A DNA stretch of 64,000 bases from Halicephalobus mephisto (Eukaryota > Nematoda > Chromadorea > Rhabditida > Panagrolaimidae), in the NCBI GenBank assembly GCA_009193035.1, contig SWDT01000152.1, positions 62,001 through 126,000 on the forward strand. Reading direction: 5' to 3'. The position numbers and the translations under genes are program-made. The notes under the pieces were generated by a model. It did not search any database and was not told where the DNA came from. It saw only the letters and a list, made by a program, of their open reading frames with translations. The first letter of the stretch is position 1. Each line of letters opens with the position of its first letter. Positions 36,401-46,756 of this stretch are shown here, one piece after another.

Positions 36401-38565
36401 AGAATCTTAAAGTAATCCCATTTTCTTTCAAAAGGGAGAACTCTAATGCAATAGAGAAACCAGTCAAAGTTCGCTAATAACGAGGGAAGTATATTTTTAT
36501 GGTTTTAGAAACCTCCAACGTCTTCTGGATTGTCACATTCCGCTATTCCGGGTATGAATCAAGGATCAATTGCTCAAAACACCGCCTTTTCCCATATGGC
36601 GATGGCCGCAGCAGCAGGTGTTCAACCTTCTGCCGTGAATGGTTCTTTGCTTAATGCAGCAAGTCAATCTGTATCCACAAAACTTCCAGTGGGAAACAAT
36701 TCATCAACCTCTCTCAACCCAAGCACAACTGGTTCTAATAAGCTCTCAACGACGAATCCTTCTACTTCAGCTGGAGGTCAACCGAAGCTGTCCACGACGA
36801 CGCCTTCAATTGGGATCCAATTTCCCAAAGATGCTTCTCTTGGTTCTCAGTTAGCTGGTGCGGCGGTACTAGGTCAGAAGTCGTTTGGACGGACCTCCTT
36901 CGGCACAGCTCCACTGACTCCGAGTCAATGGTGCAATAAACATGTCACCATCGCTCAAGCGATTTCGAACAAGGCGAAACCTGATGTCAAAGCAGCTCAT
37001 CAACCCGCAAATCAGCCAAGGAATCTAACTACCAATGATTCGGCAAAGGTTTGTTAATTTCTTTGATTGAGTTTTATATCATGACAATATGAAATTGCAG
37101 AAGCCACAAACGAATTTCCTTCAGAATTCGATGCCTCCACCATCCGCGATCTCTCAGAAGCCCGTCCAACAACAACCTCCTCTTCCTGCTTCTAATGTAT
37201 TGCGACCTCAACTGCCACATCAACCCAATCAATTGGGTCCGAATCCTTTGTTGAATATTCACACTCAGAATCTCCTTATGCAGAACCAACTGAATCCGCA
37301 AGCAGCTAATATGGCTCCGTGGCAAATGCTTCGGTTCTCTCAACCAGGACTTAATGCAACACCTGGCATAACTACGGGAATTCCTCCTCAACAACATCCA
37401 CCTGCTGATTTGGCCTCACAGGAACTCGCGAAATTCTATAGAATGAAGTTTGTTTTTATTTTTATATTAGTTTTTAATCTATCTTTTTCAGTCAACAAAT
37501 GAAACAAGAACAAGCTGCTCCTAGACCACCGAGCCAACAAGTAGAAAGAGCAGCATCTGTCGCTACAGGACATCCAAATACAAACCTACCACCTTCATCT
37601 GCGGCTGCATTCTCTGCTCTACTACAAAATCAGAATGTAAATGCACTTCTTGCTGGAGCTGGAGGTCAATCGAATACTGCTCAGCAACTTAACGCATCTT
37701 TCATGAACGGTCAACAGAATACAGATGCAGTTGTGAGATTCTTGCAGATGCAAATGCATCAACAACAAGCCATGCAAGCTTATGTTCAAGCAGAAGCCCA
37801 TAAGCTTGCCGAACAACAGGCTCAAGCTCGTGTCCAAGCCCAAGCTCAAGTTGAAGCTCAAGCCAGAGCTCAGGCCCAAGCTCAGGCGCAGGCTCAAGCA
37901 CAGGCTCAAGCACAAGCTCAGGCGCAGGCACAAGCTCAACAACAGGCTGCTGCTGCTAGGTTGCAGAACCCTGTATTTCAAAATGGATTGCTGAGCCAAT
38001 TCCCGAACTTACTGGGCCCTTCAACATCAGCCACCATGGGAATGAACCCTAACTCCGTGAGGCCGAGCAATATGTTCAACCTTTTTATGGTAAGTTGTAA
38101 CGCAACAATCATTCAAAAACGTTCCACATTTCAGGATCGAGATAAACAATTAAACGCTGCTCTCGTCGCTGCTTCCCAATCAAATCCGGTTATCGCTCCT
38201 CCCACGACGATGGCACCAAGACAAACGTTTCCTCCTACCGGTGCTTCGGCAACGAACGCTGTTTGTTCCTTTTCAGTCGAATCATATTAACTTTTGAATT
38301 TCAGCTGCAGCAGTTTCTCCAACAGAATCCTCAGTTGTCATTGTCAACAGCTAATGGACTACCACAAAGTGCAGTAACATCAGCTCATGGTTTTAGTGGA
38401 TTTGATCTAGCTGGGGCTCAGCAACTGCTGGCTCTGCAGCAATCTAGATCCCAGATGATTTCCCAGCCGTTAATGAGTAACAACACGAACACAGCCAGGA
38501 ACCTGTTGGACATGTCACAATTCGCTAAGTTACAGTTTCCTCAGGGCGGCCAGAAGCGAGAATAA
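30425..38565 (+). CDS. Long Gln/Ala-rich coiled-coil protein of unknown function
   Basis: Not recognised. Exons, approximately: 30425-30919, 30961-31079, 31126-31350, 34057-34421, 35213-35378, 35422-35634, 36510-37047, 37100-37443, 37494-38088, 38135-38258 and 38305-38565; junctions keep frame. The N-terminal 175 residues are polar, with a conserved-looking block [28 protein letters not shown] highly charged helix of about 120 residues (R/E/K-rich, e.g. [18 protein letters not shown]) follows and should form a single long helix or coiled coil. The rest is low-complexity Ser/Thr/Pro/Asn/Gln sequence with hydrophobic islands ([40 protein letters not shown]) and an alternating Ala-Gln tract. About 1,050 residues. 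Composition suggests a nuclear transcription- or RNA-linked scaffold, but that is inference only. Ends at TAA 38563-38565; AATAAA at 38779. Confidence 0.75.
31351..34056 (+). other. Long intron of the Gln-rich gene
   Basis: A 2.7-kb intron from GTCGGT to ATTTTACAG, separating the charged helix from the low-complexity half. No coding homology on either strand. Such a position could hold an internal promoter for a shorter isoform; that is speculation. Confidence 0.5.
37805..37960 (+). repeat. Coding Ala-Gln hexanucleotide repeat
   Basis: An imperfect repeat of the 6-mer CAAGCT / CAGGCG / CAAGCA encodes about 20 alternating Gln-Ala pairs, interrupted by Arg, Val and Glu near its start and followed by QQQAAAA. 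Synonymous variation between copies shows it is not a very recent pure expansion. Confidence 0.85.
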
Positions 38566-39517
38566 AACTAGATCTCGTTCAATTCAGAAGGTCTACGGAC
38601 CGACAAACATTACCGATTTACGGGTCCTTCAACCCTTTACATCAATTAACAACGTTTTTCGAAGAACCTCCCAGTTGTTGACTATTTATTGTTTTACCCA
38701 TTGTTGGATCAAGAGCAATGGGCATGTATTAGAAAAAACCATCCTCTGTTTGATTTTTATAAACGGGTTTATTTTTGAAAATAAATATAAGATCTTTAAG
38801 TGATCGATGGTTTTTTCAAGTTTGTGTTCACTCAAAATAGTCGAAATCTTTGCACCGCATTAGTAATGGTTTCTGATTCCAAGAATACACGCCCGAGACA
38901 GAAAGATGAAAGACGACAATTGAAATTTAAAAGTTTGAATTAATAACCGAAAACCACGGGAACCGCAAGAGATTGCCAGAGGCCAATTTCGCAGGAGTGA
39001 AGGCATTGGATTTTGAAAAAAGCAAACCACACAGGCCATAATCCGTGATGACCAACAGAGAAGAGCCTCGGAAACCGGTCAAAAGCAGCGCTCTTCAGAT
39101 GGACGAGGCTGCAACAGCCCTTCTGCAAGCCACAAATCAGTCTGTCGCGTTCGTCGGCTCGCGTTTCCTTGGTTGGAATATTTTGTTATTTCACGGGCAA
39201 AACAACATCATAACGATACGGTTTCCCTCTGTTAATAGACTTATCTGAATTCGTTTATATGTTGAATTAAACCCCAGAAGACCTTCCGTTCTCCTTCCAC
39301 TCCCTGTCTCTGGTCTCAATGATATTGTCGTGGGCACAGCAACCTGTTTTCCCGTCCTCCTCACCAACCGGGCAAAAATTGTCATTTTTGTGTAAACCTT
39401 GCTTCTGTGCAAGTCACCATCACCGTGGCCGACCCCTTCGTAAGATAGAACGGGAAAACTGTTATTGCTGATCGTCTTGTGATTGGTCTTGGTCGAAGTA
39501 CATGTTATTTTTGTAAA
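38566..39517. other. Intergenic region between the Gln-rich gene and the second Patched-related gene
   Basis: About 950 bp. It holds the AATAAA at 38779-38784 of the upstream gene. An open frame from ATG 39045 (TNREEPRKPVKSSALQMDEAA...) could be a cytosolic N-terminal exon of the next gene, since a splice-like TGGTTCAG ends at 39537 inside the current first exon, but I could not prove a joining donor. Confidence 0.4.
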
Positions 39518-42402
39518 ATGAAACTATCCTGGTTCAGCATGTTCGAGAACTTGAACCACCAAGCTGGTCAAGTCATCGCCAACTACCCGATCCGTTTGAT
39601 TGCCATCAGCTTGGTTTCGGCTGCAGTTCTGTCACTCGGGTTAATCAACTTGGATCTTGAGCATGATATCAGAGCTAGCTTCTCGCCTCGAAATTCAAGA
39701 GCTTCATAGTATGGAACCCTCGATTTAGAAAGATGTTGCGTTTAAGATGTTTCTTTCAGTGAAAATAGGATTTACAAAGAGTTCTATAATTTGACGGCTC
39801 CTGCTCAACGCGCCTTCATCCTCTTCTCAGCGAAGGACAATGCCTCGATCCTGAGAGAAAATCAACTGCATGATGTGAACAAACTGGATGCATACTTTAG
39901 TTCCTTTCTCAGCAAAATCGATCCGGAAACCGGTGTACGGGGATGTGATCCTCTCTGTAACCTGAATAAGCCGTTTAAAATAATATCTGTTGGTTTAGTT
40001 TCAAGAGATCGATAATGAAGAACACCTTCCAGAGGGAGCTTTTGAAGATGTATAAAAATGAGAACAACACTCCTTCTGAGGACTTGATTCTTGATTACCC
40101 GATGTCAGTTTACAAAGGACAAAACATGTTTATAGGAATGAACATGATTGGCGCAAAAACAATCGGTAGGTTCCCGTTCTTTGAGAATAACAGTTCCACC
40201 TCTTGCAGATCAAGTTTTCCCAAGTAATAACTCCAGGATCATTTCGGTTAAGACCATAATCTTGTGGTACTTCTCCAGAGCAGATGCCCAAACGACGAAA
40301 GAAGTGCTACGGGAAATCTCACTAAAGCTATTCAAAGAATCTCAAACTGACAAGTACTTGGAACATGTCCATTTTGAGATTTTTGGGGATGAGATTGCCA
40401 ATCATGAGATGATAAGAGGGGCCATTGAGGCAAGTTTTTCCCGGTTATCCAAATACGAGGGGGTTCCAGGCAACGACGCTGATGACCGTAGGCTTCGCTC
40501 TGATGGTTGTTTTTGTTTTCATTTCGATGTACACGAAACTTCGACGAATGAGAACATGCACGGTTCCTGTGGTCGTGTTCGTCTCCGTCATCTGCCCTTT
40601 CATCGCCTCCATCGCTGCCTTCGGAATCCTCACATGGTTGGGCAACAAGACCTACACCATCATGTGTGTGACTCCCTTCTTAGTCCTCGGAGTGGGCGTC
40701 GATGACGCCTTCATCATGGTTGAGTCATGGATGAAGAACAATGACATCACCAACAGGAAGAACCGGCTGAGTGCAGTGTTGGTGAATATTGGACCCTCGA
40801 TTACGATCACTTCCCTGACGAACACTGTAGCCTTCGGTATAGGATATGCCACTCCGACACCTCAGATGAGTTTATTCTGCTTCTGTACTTCTGTCGCTCT
40901 ATTTCTGGATTACCTAGTGACGTATTCCATCCTGGCCCCTATTATATACCTAGTCACGCCCCCTACGGAGGCCGAGTTAATGGAAAACAAAGTGGCACTT
41001 CAGATAAAAGACACACCCCTGATTGCGCCCCCTCAGCCATTCCAGAGGAAAAAACCTCCTTATTTCATTGAAGCTTATGCCAAGTTCATTTGCAGTAATA
41101 GAGGGAGATTCACTGCCTTATGTACCATGGTAATTCTATATCTTATATCTTACATTGGAGTGACGACGATGAAATCTACGTTTGAACCGTCCAAAGCATT
41201 CCCTTCTGATTCTCCTCTAGCGAATTCCATGGACTCGATTCGGTTCGTTGATTAATCTAAGCCGTTCCAACAATCGCTTTTTAGTTCGGTTTTCAATGAA
41301 TTCTTCCCCATCAACATCATCGTCAATAGGCCTCCGAACATCACCGACCCAGCTGAACGCAAATACTTCTACCAGATGGTCGAGGAGCTCGAAGCTCTTC
41401 CAGAATCCTACGGCAAGGATAGGACTCTTCTTTGGTTGAGAACCTATGAAGAGATGGATAGAAAGGCTTCTGACTTGTTTAGTTCCCTAGGGTTCTCGGT
41501 AAATCACAGTCCCACTTATGATAACCTAGATTTCTTCCTCGAAAAAGCCGGGTATCCACCGACAATCAAATACAGCGAACATAACGGGTAATATCAACTA
41601 CTGGAAAATACGGGTTCAAGTAATTAAAACTCGTCTCTTCAGGATCAAAAAAGTTGACGCTTTCCAGTTTACAATCATCGTGAGAGACATGGCCGAATGG
41701 TCCAATAGGGCCATCATGGAGGAAAAGTGCCGTGTGCTTCTGGAAAAGTAAGCAACCTGTACGTGAGTACTGTAACTACCCATGAGTTCTCAGGTACCCA
41801 CTATTCAATGCAACTCTATATGACGGAGATGCAGCAGTCCTGAACCTCCTGCTGACGGTAAAAGTTGATCTCATCGGCTCCATCGCAGTAACTGTGATTT
41901 GCATGACAGTTATTTGTTCATTCTTCATATGCAACCAGGTCGGCGTTGTCATCATCGCCTTCGTCATCACGTCCATCTGCTTCTGTAAGTACCGTTTACC
42001 TTCATTTCCGAGTATGACGTCATTGCAGCACTTGTTGGGTTGATAAGCTGGTGGGGCGCGGATATCGACCCAGTGACGATGGTCGACGTCCTACTCGCAA
42101 CAGGATTCTCCGTCGACTACACGGCTCACATTGCTCATCAGTATTATGTCAAAACGGGCACACCGGAAGAGAGGATCGCCAAGAGTCTTCACGATATGTT
42201 CACTCCAATGCTGCAAGCGGGGATTTCAACCATCTTATGTATGCTGCCGTTGATATTTGTTCCAACTTATGCCATTTTCGCCTTTGCCAAAACCATATTC
42301 GTTGTTGTTGGACTTGGACTTTTACATGGACTTTTCTACATTCCTATTTTCCTAACGTCTACTACATCTCTACCAAAAGCTGGTCTTTTGCTCACATCGT
42401 AA
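39518..42402 (+). CDS. Second Patched-related (PTR) sterol-sensing-domain protein
   Basis: A second member of the nematode PTR family, on the opposite strand to the first and clearly different in sequence. It has the typical layout: first span (YPIRLIAISLVSAAVLSLGL); first loop with LEHDIRASFSPRNSRASYE and the paired-Cys segment GCDPLCNLNKP; a sterol-sensing domain with the motif VLGVGVDDAFIMVESW; ITSLTNTVAFGIGYATPTP; a second loop with ALPESYGKDRTLLWLRTYEE; and a second half with GFSVDYTAH and LGLLHGLFYIPIFLTS. About 890 residues. Two unusual introns are needed: a 26-nt one at 39973-39998 and a GC-AG one at 40430-40469. The start is uncertain: ATG 39518 is the first in frame, but an upstream exon spliced to 39538 is possible. 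The stop lies 45 bp from the end of the convergent ROGDI gene. Confidence 0.88.
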
Positions 42403-42447
42403 TTTTACTCGGAATGCTAGTTTATAAAATACTCATTATCAATAAAT

Positions 42448-43357
42448 TTAATTCAAGCCTACTTTAAGAACACTGAATTTCGTAAGTAAATCTTGAACTC
42501 TTGAGAAAACTGTTGTTAGATGATGCAAGACATCGACCAGATGGGGCAAGTGAATTTCAGCCTGATAGACTGTAACAGATTGACTCCCGTTCTGTTTTAC
42601 AGTGATTACTTGGTAAGCTGCACCAACGAGTTTAGTCGAAGAAATATAAAAGGAGAGTAGGATGTCGTGAGGTAGAGGTGGGTTGAAGCTCTTAGTGGGC
42701 TGAAACTGACACAGTTCCAGGAGGGATTTCTTCCTCGGCATTGTCAAGCAGGTTCTGGCATCACTCGCAAGCTCCTTAACTTCACGAAGAACAGCTAGTA
42801 AAATGGCCAGGGATTGTCCGTCGTAGCCCTGTTTCTTCACAACCTTCTCGTAACGTTGTTTTCCCTAAAGATCCATATAAACATATAAATCTATAAACAT
42901 ATAAATCGATATAAAAAGTACCTTGAGAACGACCTGCAACGCATGAGCTACCAGATTCCCAGTATCTTGGAGCTGCTGGATTTTCCACTGTACATTTGGA
43001 TTCGCCACTGATCTGAATACTCCTCCAGGAATTTTCGGATACTTTAGACTGATTTCACTTTGGATAATGTTCTCGTCCAATAAAGTAACGGTTGCCTTGA
43101 GTGACTCCTGATTGTTCGACGGCAACAGAACATACTTCTCTTGCTGATGGAGACGGATCTGATTAGAATCGTTGTTTTCCACCTTATTGCTCACTTTCAG
43201 TCGTTCGCAAGTATCCCGTAGCAGCACCTCAAGCTGAAGCAATATTTACATCAATATATTGAGAACTTTTGTTTTTCACACTTACATCACGGAAAATATC
43301 ATTGGCTGAATTAGCCTCAAGCCATCTGGCTTCTTTTAAAGCATATTCACTAATCAT
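42448..43357 (-). CDS. ROGDI: ROGDI homologue
   Basis: Homologue of the leucine-zipper protein ROGDI, related to yeast Rav2 of the RAVE complex that assembles the V-ATPase; human mutations cause Kohlschutter-Tonz syndrome. Exon 1 starts at ATG 43357 (ISEYALKEARWLEANSANDIF). Key blocks are LLPSNNQESLKATVTLLDENIIQSEISLKYPKIP, NPNVQWKIQQLQDTGNLVAHALQ (human: QWKLQQIQDARNHVSQA), PPLPHDILLSFYISSTKLVGAAYQV and a C-terminal helix with HLPHLVDVLHHLTTVFSRVQDLL. About 260 residues, close to the human 287. It follows TRAPPC3 on the same strand with a 217-bp gap, a typical nematode operon spacing. An intron of about 50 nt carries a 16-bp tandem repeat. Confidence 0.88.
42876..42907. repeat. Two tandem copies of a 16-bp AT-rich repeat
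   Basis: TATAAACATATAAATC occurs twice without a gap at 42876-42891 and 42892-42907, inside a short ROGDI intron. Probably a replication-slippage product. Confidence 0.8.
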
Positions 43358-43574
43358 CGAATAAAATGACGGAAGTCTGCAGCACTATAAAATTGAGCGC
43401 AATAATCACAAAAACGCCAAACATCCGTCGTTCTGAAATTTTCACTGTCCTGTCGCGTCTATCGATTTTTGAGAGAGAGAGGTTTCCCCCCATTATTCAT
43501 TATAACACTTTGAACCTCTATAAACACAATACAAGTGAAGTTAGAAAACACTGTCAAAACAATAAATAATGTAC

Positions 43575-44161
43575 TCAATCATCATCACCGCTGGGAACGT
43601 ACTCATGTAATACTCTGATAAACTTGACACGGATCTCCGTTTGTTCTGGTACATCACTGACGAGCATTGTGGTAACTTTCAGATGCATTGCTTCTAAAGC
43701 CCCGTTGATAGCTCCACAAATTATCTGAGAGTAGCGCAGTTTGCTGTACTTGGCTGGAATCTCCACAAATTCTACTAGAGGATTCGAATCCAGAACCAAC
43801 GAAAACTCGTTCCCGGGCAAGTTGGTCTGCGAAACATGGGCTGATACACCTGCAAAAGCACCGATTCATATATGAAACAGAATTAAAACTTGCCCAGATA
43901 AGTCTTTAATGCGTGCTTAGACAAAACTTCAGCAATCTGCTGGATCTCAGTACATCGACCAATATTAGGATTCTTAGAGAGCAAATCGTCGGCAATCCTC
44001 ATCCCGATATTATGTCCCATTTTCTCCAGTTGAGCATTGACTTCCTCCTCGGATTCGAGATCACGAAGGAGATCAACAACAAGTGCCCCGTATGTTAATG
44101 TGAACAAGTCTGCATTCATGGTCTTGAGTTCCGGTGCCGTTTGTTTCGTTGACCGCGACAT
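43575..44161 (-). CDS. trpp-3: TRAPP complex subunit 3 (Bet3)
   Basis: Core subunit of the TRAPP tethering and Rab1-GEF complexes that act in ER-Golgi traffic. ATG at 44161: MSRSTKQTAPELKTMNADLFTLTYGALV, then DDLLSKNPNIGRC (the Cys of this GRC is the conserved acylated residue of Bet3), EVLSKHALKTYLG, and after one intron of about 45 nt VSQTNLPGNEFSLVLDSNPLVEFVEIP and a C-terminal RVKFIRVLHEYVPSG. About 180 residues, the family size. An intron-type acceptor (AATTCCTTTCAG) ends directly at the ATG with no upstream coding exon, which suggests trans-splicing. It is the middle gene of the PRP40-TRAPPC3-ROGDI same-strand cluster. Confidence 0.95.
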
Positions 44162-44177
44162 CTGAAAGGAATTGAGG
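44162..44177 (-). promoter_or_regulatory. Candidate trans-splice acceptor directly before the TRAPPC3 ATG
   Basis: On the minus strand CCTCAATTCCTTTCAG abuts ATG 44161. The match to nematode 3' splice sites is excellent and PRP40 ends 409 bp upstream, so this is the best candidate here for an internal operon trans-splice site. Confidence 0.6.
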
Positions 44178-44570
44178 TCAAAACTCGAGTACCCGTTACG
44201 AAAACCAGTAATGAACACGCTAATACACGCAACTCACGACAAATCCGCAAAAACCTAACCCTAAAGTGATTAGGGCATTCTCGTGCTCGGAACACTGTCA
44301 TAATGAATGAAATAGATGATCTCGGAGTCAAATAAACTCATTGCATCGTGGAGATAACCAAGTTACTAAATAGCCACCCATTCTGATCGGGTCATTCCGA
44401 GGAAGATTGCGCGCAGCTTGGTCACCAACGTTGGAGCAAAAAGACAATTTCCGAAGAGAAGTTCCTCAAAAGTGCTTATTACTGAATGTCATCTAAATGC
44501 AAAACAACAAATTATCATTTACTAATCGATTTATGCACACGACGTGTAGAACATGGAACGATTTTTCATT

Positions 44571-46550
44571 TTAATATCTAGACTTATGGGATTTTCTATG
44601 ACGATCATCATCAGAATCCGTGCCTTTGGAGGACTGGCGCTCCCGCTTCTTTTCTTTCCGACTATGTTTGCTGTGTTTGTGTCTGTGGGATCTTCTTTTC
44701 CTTTCCGAATCCTCAACAGGAGACGCTCGTTGAGGAGAATACTTCCTGTCTGATTTATCCATGTCGCTTCTAGATTGCATATACCCATTGTAAACCTCCA
44801 GCATGATCTTTTCTACTTCCCTCTTAGTGATAAACGGACCAAGGGCTTTCTTTACAGCAGTAACGTCTTTCATCGTCACTTTACCTTCCAAATTAACCAA
44901 TTCTTTCGAGAAAAAGTCCTTCAACCGCTGAAAACACTGTCTTATTAGTAAAACTACAAGGCACTCAACCACTGACCTCTTCATGACTCTCCTTTTCAAC
45001 TGCTTCCTTCATAAAGTGCTCGTAAATGTATTGGTAGTTGTGGGATTTGATACGTTCATCCTCATTTTGGTTCTCGATTAACTGAACCATAGATTCGAAA
45101 GTGGTGGTTAGACCAAACTGAAACCCAGCCGCTTCAAATATGGCAGCCACATCCTTCAGGTTCCTGGTGAATTCCTCCTTCCAATCCTCCATCAGAAACT
45201 TGAAGTAATCCAGTGCAGTAGATCCAGGTTGAGTACACATATCGATGTATCTCTGTTCCCCGTTGATTAACGGCAGGAACTCCTTCCATTTAGTGGTGAG
45301 CTTCAGCATTCCTTTATCCCGAAGCTCCAGTAGGAGCGCATGAAAACTGTCTCTAATCTTACGGTCTCTTCGAAATTGTTGGATTTCATCGTTGACAACG
45401 GATTGGCGGTACTCATTCTGCAGACTCTTTTTGTAATTACTGAAAACATCTAATGCGTCGTTCTTGTCCATCTTGAGGAGATCCTTGTTCCCATTGAAGG
45501 CTTCATTTTCCAACAACAATCGTTGGGTTGTTGCCCACGTGGTGGAATGATTAATTTCCGGCATAGCGACTAATATCGCACCTAGGGCTTCCATGTTGTT
45601 ACGTCTGGTTTCTTCTTCCAGTTTTCGTCTATCATCCAATATCTTTTTCTTGCAAAGTTCAAAAGCTTTCCTTCTCTCTTGCTCATTGAACAACTTCCAG
45701 AATGACTCCGTACAAAAGTAGTGCTGTGCTTTCTGATAAGGCAAATCTAACCGGAAGAGCTTCTGCTTCTGTAATGCCTCTCCGAAAGTAGCAAGATTAT
45801 GTTCAAAGTAGGCACGTCGAATGGCCGTTGCACGTTCTGCCGATGTTGCCTTCCAATTCTGGAATATCGCCTTTCGTTCACTCGGACGAACCAGACCAAA
45901 TCGTTTATCAGTTTGCAAGAGCTTTGAAGCCGCCTCAAACGACGAATTCACCTTCAGCCTCTTCACGTCATCCGGTTCAGCCATCTTCTCGTCCAGCAAT
46001 CCACGGAAGATGAACGCACATCGGTCGTACACTAGCGCTTCAATTTCATCGACGGGAATATTGAAATAGCTATACATGTAGTCGGACGGAACCAGATGGG
46101 TAAGATGATGAATAATTACCAATGCTGTCTCATGACTGGCCGTTTCATTAGAAGCCAACTCCTGACTTAACTTGTAGAGAATATATGTTTCTGCAAAGTG
46201 ATTCAATCCATATATCCGTAAATTAACAGACTTACTTCTTTCCAAGTTCCTATCGAAATCCGGAGGTCGACTCCAAGTGACTACCTTGCTTCCGCCGTCA
46301 GCATAAAAGAACCGGTGCTGATCTTTGTCGTAGTACACATTCCACCCGCCATTGTCTTCGGACTAAAAACGGTAATTCAGATCTGATATATTGTCAAAAA
46401 CAAGTGTACCTTCTTGCCGAACTTGGCTTCGTTCGATAAATTAGGAAGATCGCGACTGTCGTGTTTCGGAGAGGACGAAGAATTACGCACAGAAGTTGAG
46501 TCCATTGCTGTTGGTAGAGAGGGCGATCTACCTCCATTTGCTGAATTCAT
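44571..46550 (-). CDS. prp-40: Pre-mRNA-processing factor 40 (PRP40)
   Basis: U1 snRNP-associated splicing factor that bridges 5' splice site and branch point. ATG at 46550, Ser/Pro-rich start, then one clear WW-like module (GGWNVYYDKDQHRFFYADGG...WSRPPDF). FF domains follow: the first near FRGLLDEKMAEPDDVKRLKVNSSFE...AIFQNWK, the next from AYFEHNLATFGEALQK to FWKLFNEQERRKAF, then NNMEALGAILVAMPEINHSTTWATTQ and ESFHALLLELRDKGML-like blocks with QPGSTALDYFKFLMEDW. The C-tail is rich in Arg/Ser/Lys/His (RKRRSHRHKHSKHSRKEKKR). About 640 residues. The second WW domain of animal orthologues is not evident. A 45-nt intron at 46191-46235 has no in-frame stop, so its retention would only insert 15 residues. 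First gene of a probable operon. Confidence 0.92.
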
Positions 46551-46756
46551 CTTACACGAGTATCCAAGCGAATAGCATGAAGAGCGCACAAGCTTGAAAT
46601 CCAACGATGGTCACTTTCGCGCTCTCAAGCAACGGCAAGTACTGGGGTTCTCAGAACGAAAAATCCTGCCTTCGAGAATTCCGCCAAAGGACTGCTTCCT
46701 CTACAGCTTTATAATTCGTTTTTTGCAGTTTCGGCAATTTACTTCTGATTAGAACC
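46551..46756. promoter_or_regulatory. Divergent promoter region PRP40 / DRG1
   Basis: 206 bp between the two opposite-facing start codons. On the plus strand TCGTTTTTTGCAG ends at 46728, 28 nt before the DRG1 ATG, and looks like a trans-splice acceptor. Both genes are housekeeping genes and may share one bidirectional promoter. Confidence 0.5.

Noticed and set aside
37622..37999. Leu/Ser-rich minus-strand open frame opposite the Ala-Gln repeat
   Set aside because: It is the antisense shadow of the coding hexanucleotide repeat.
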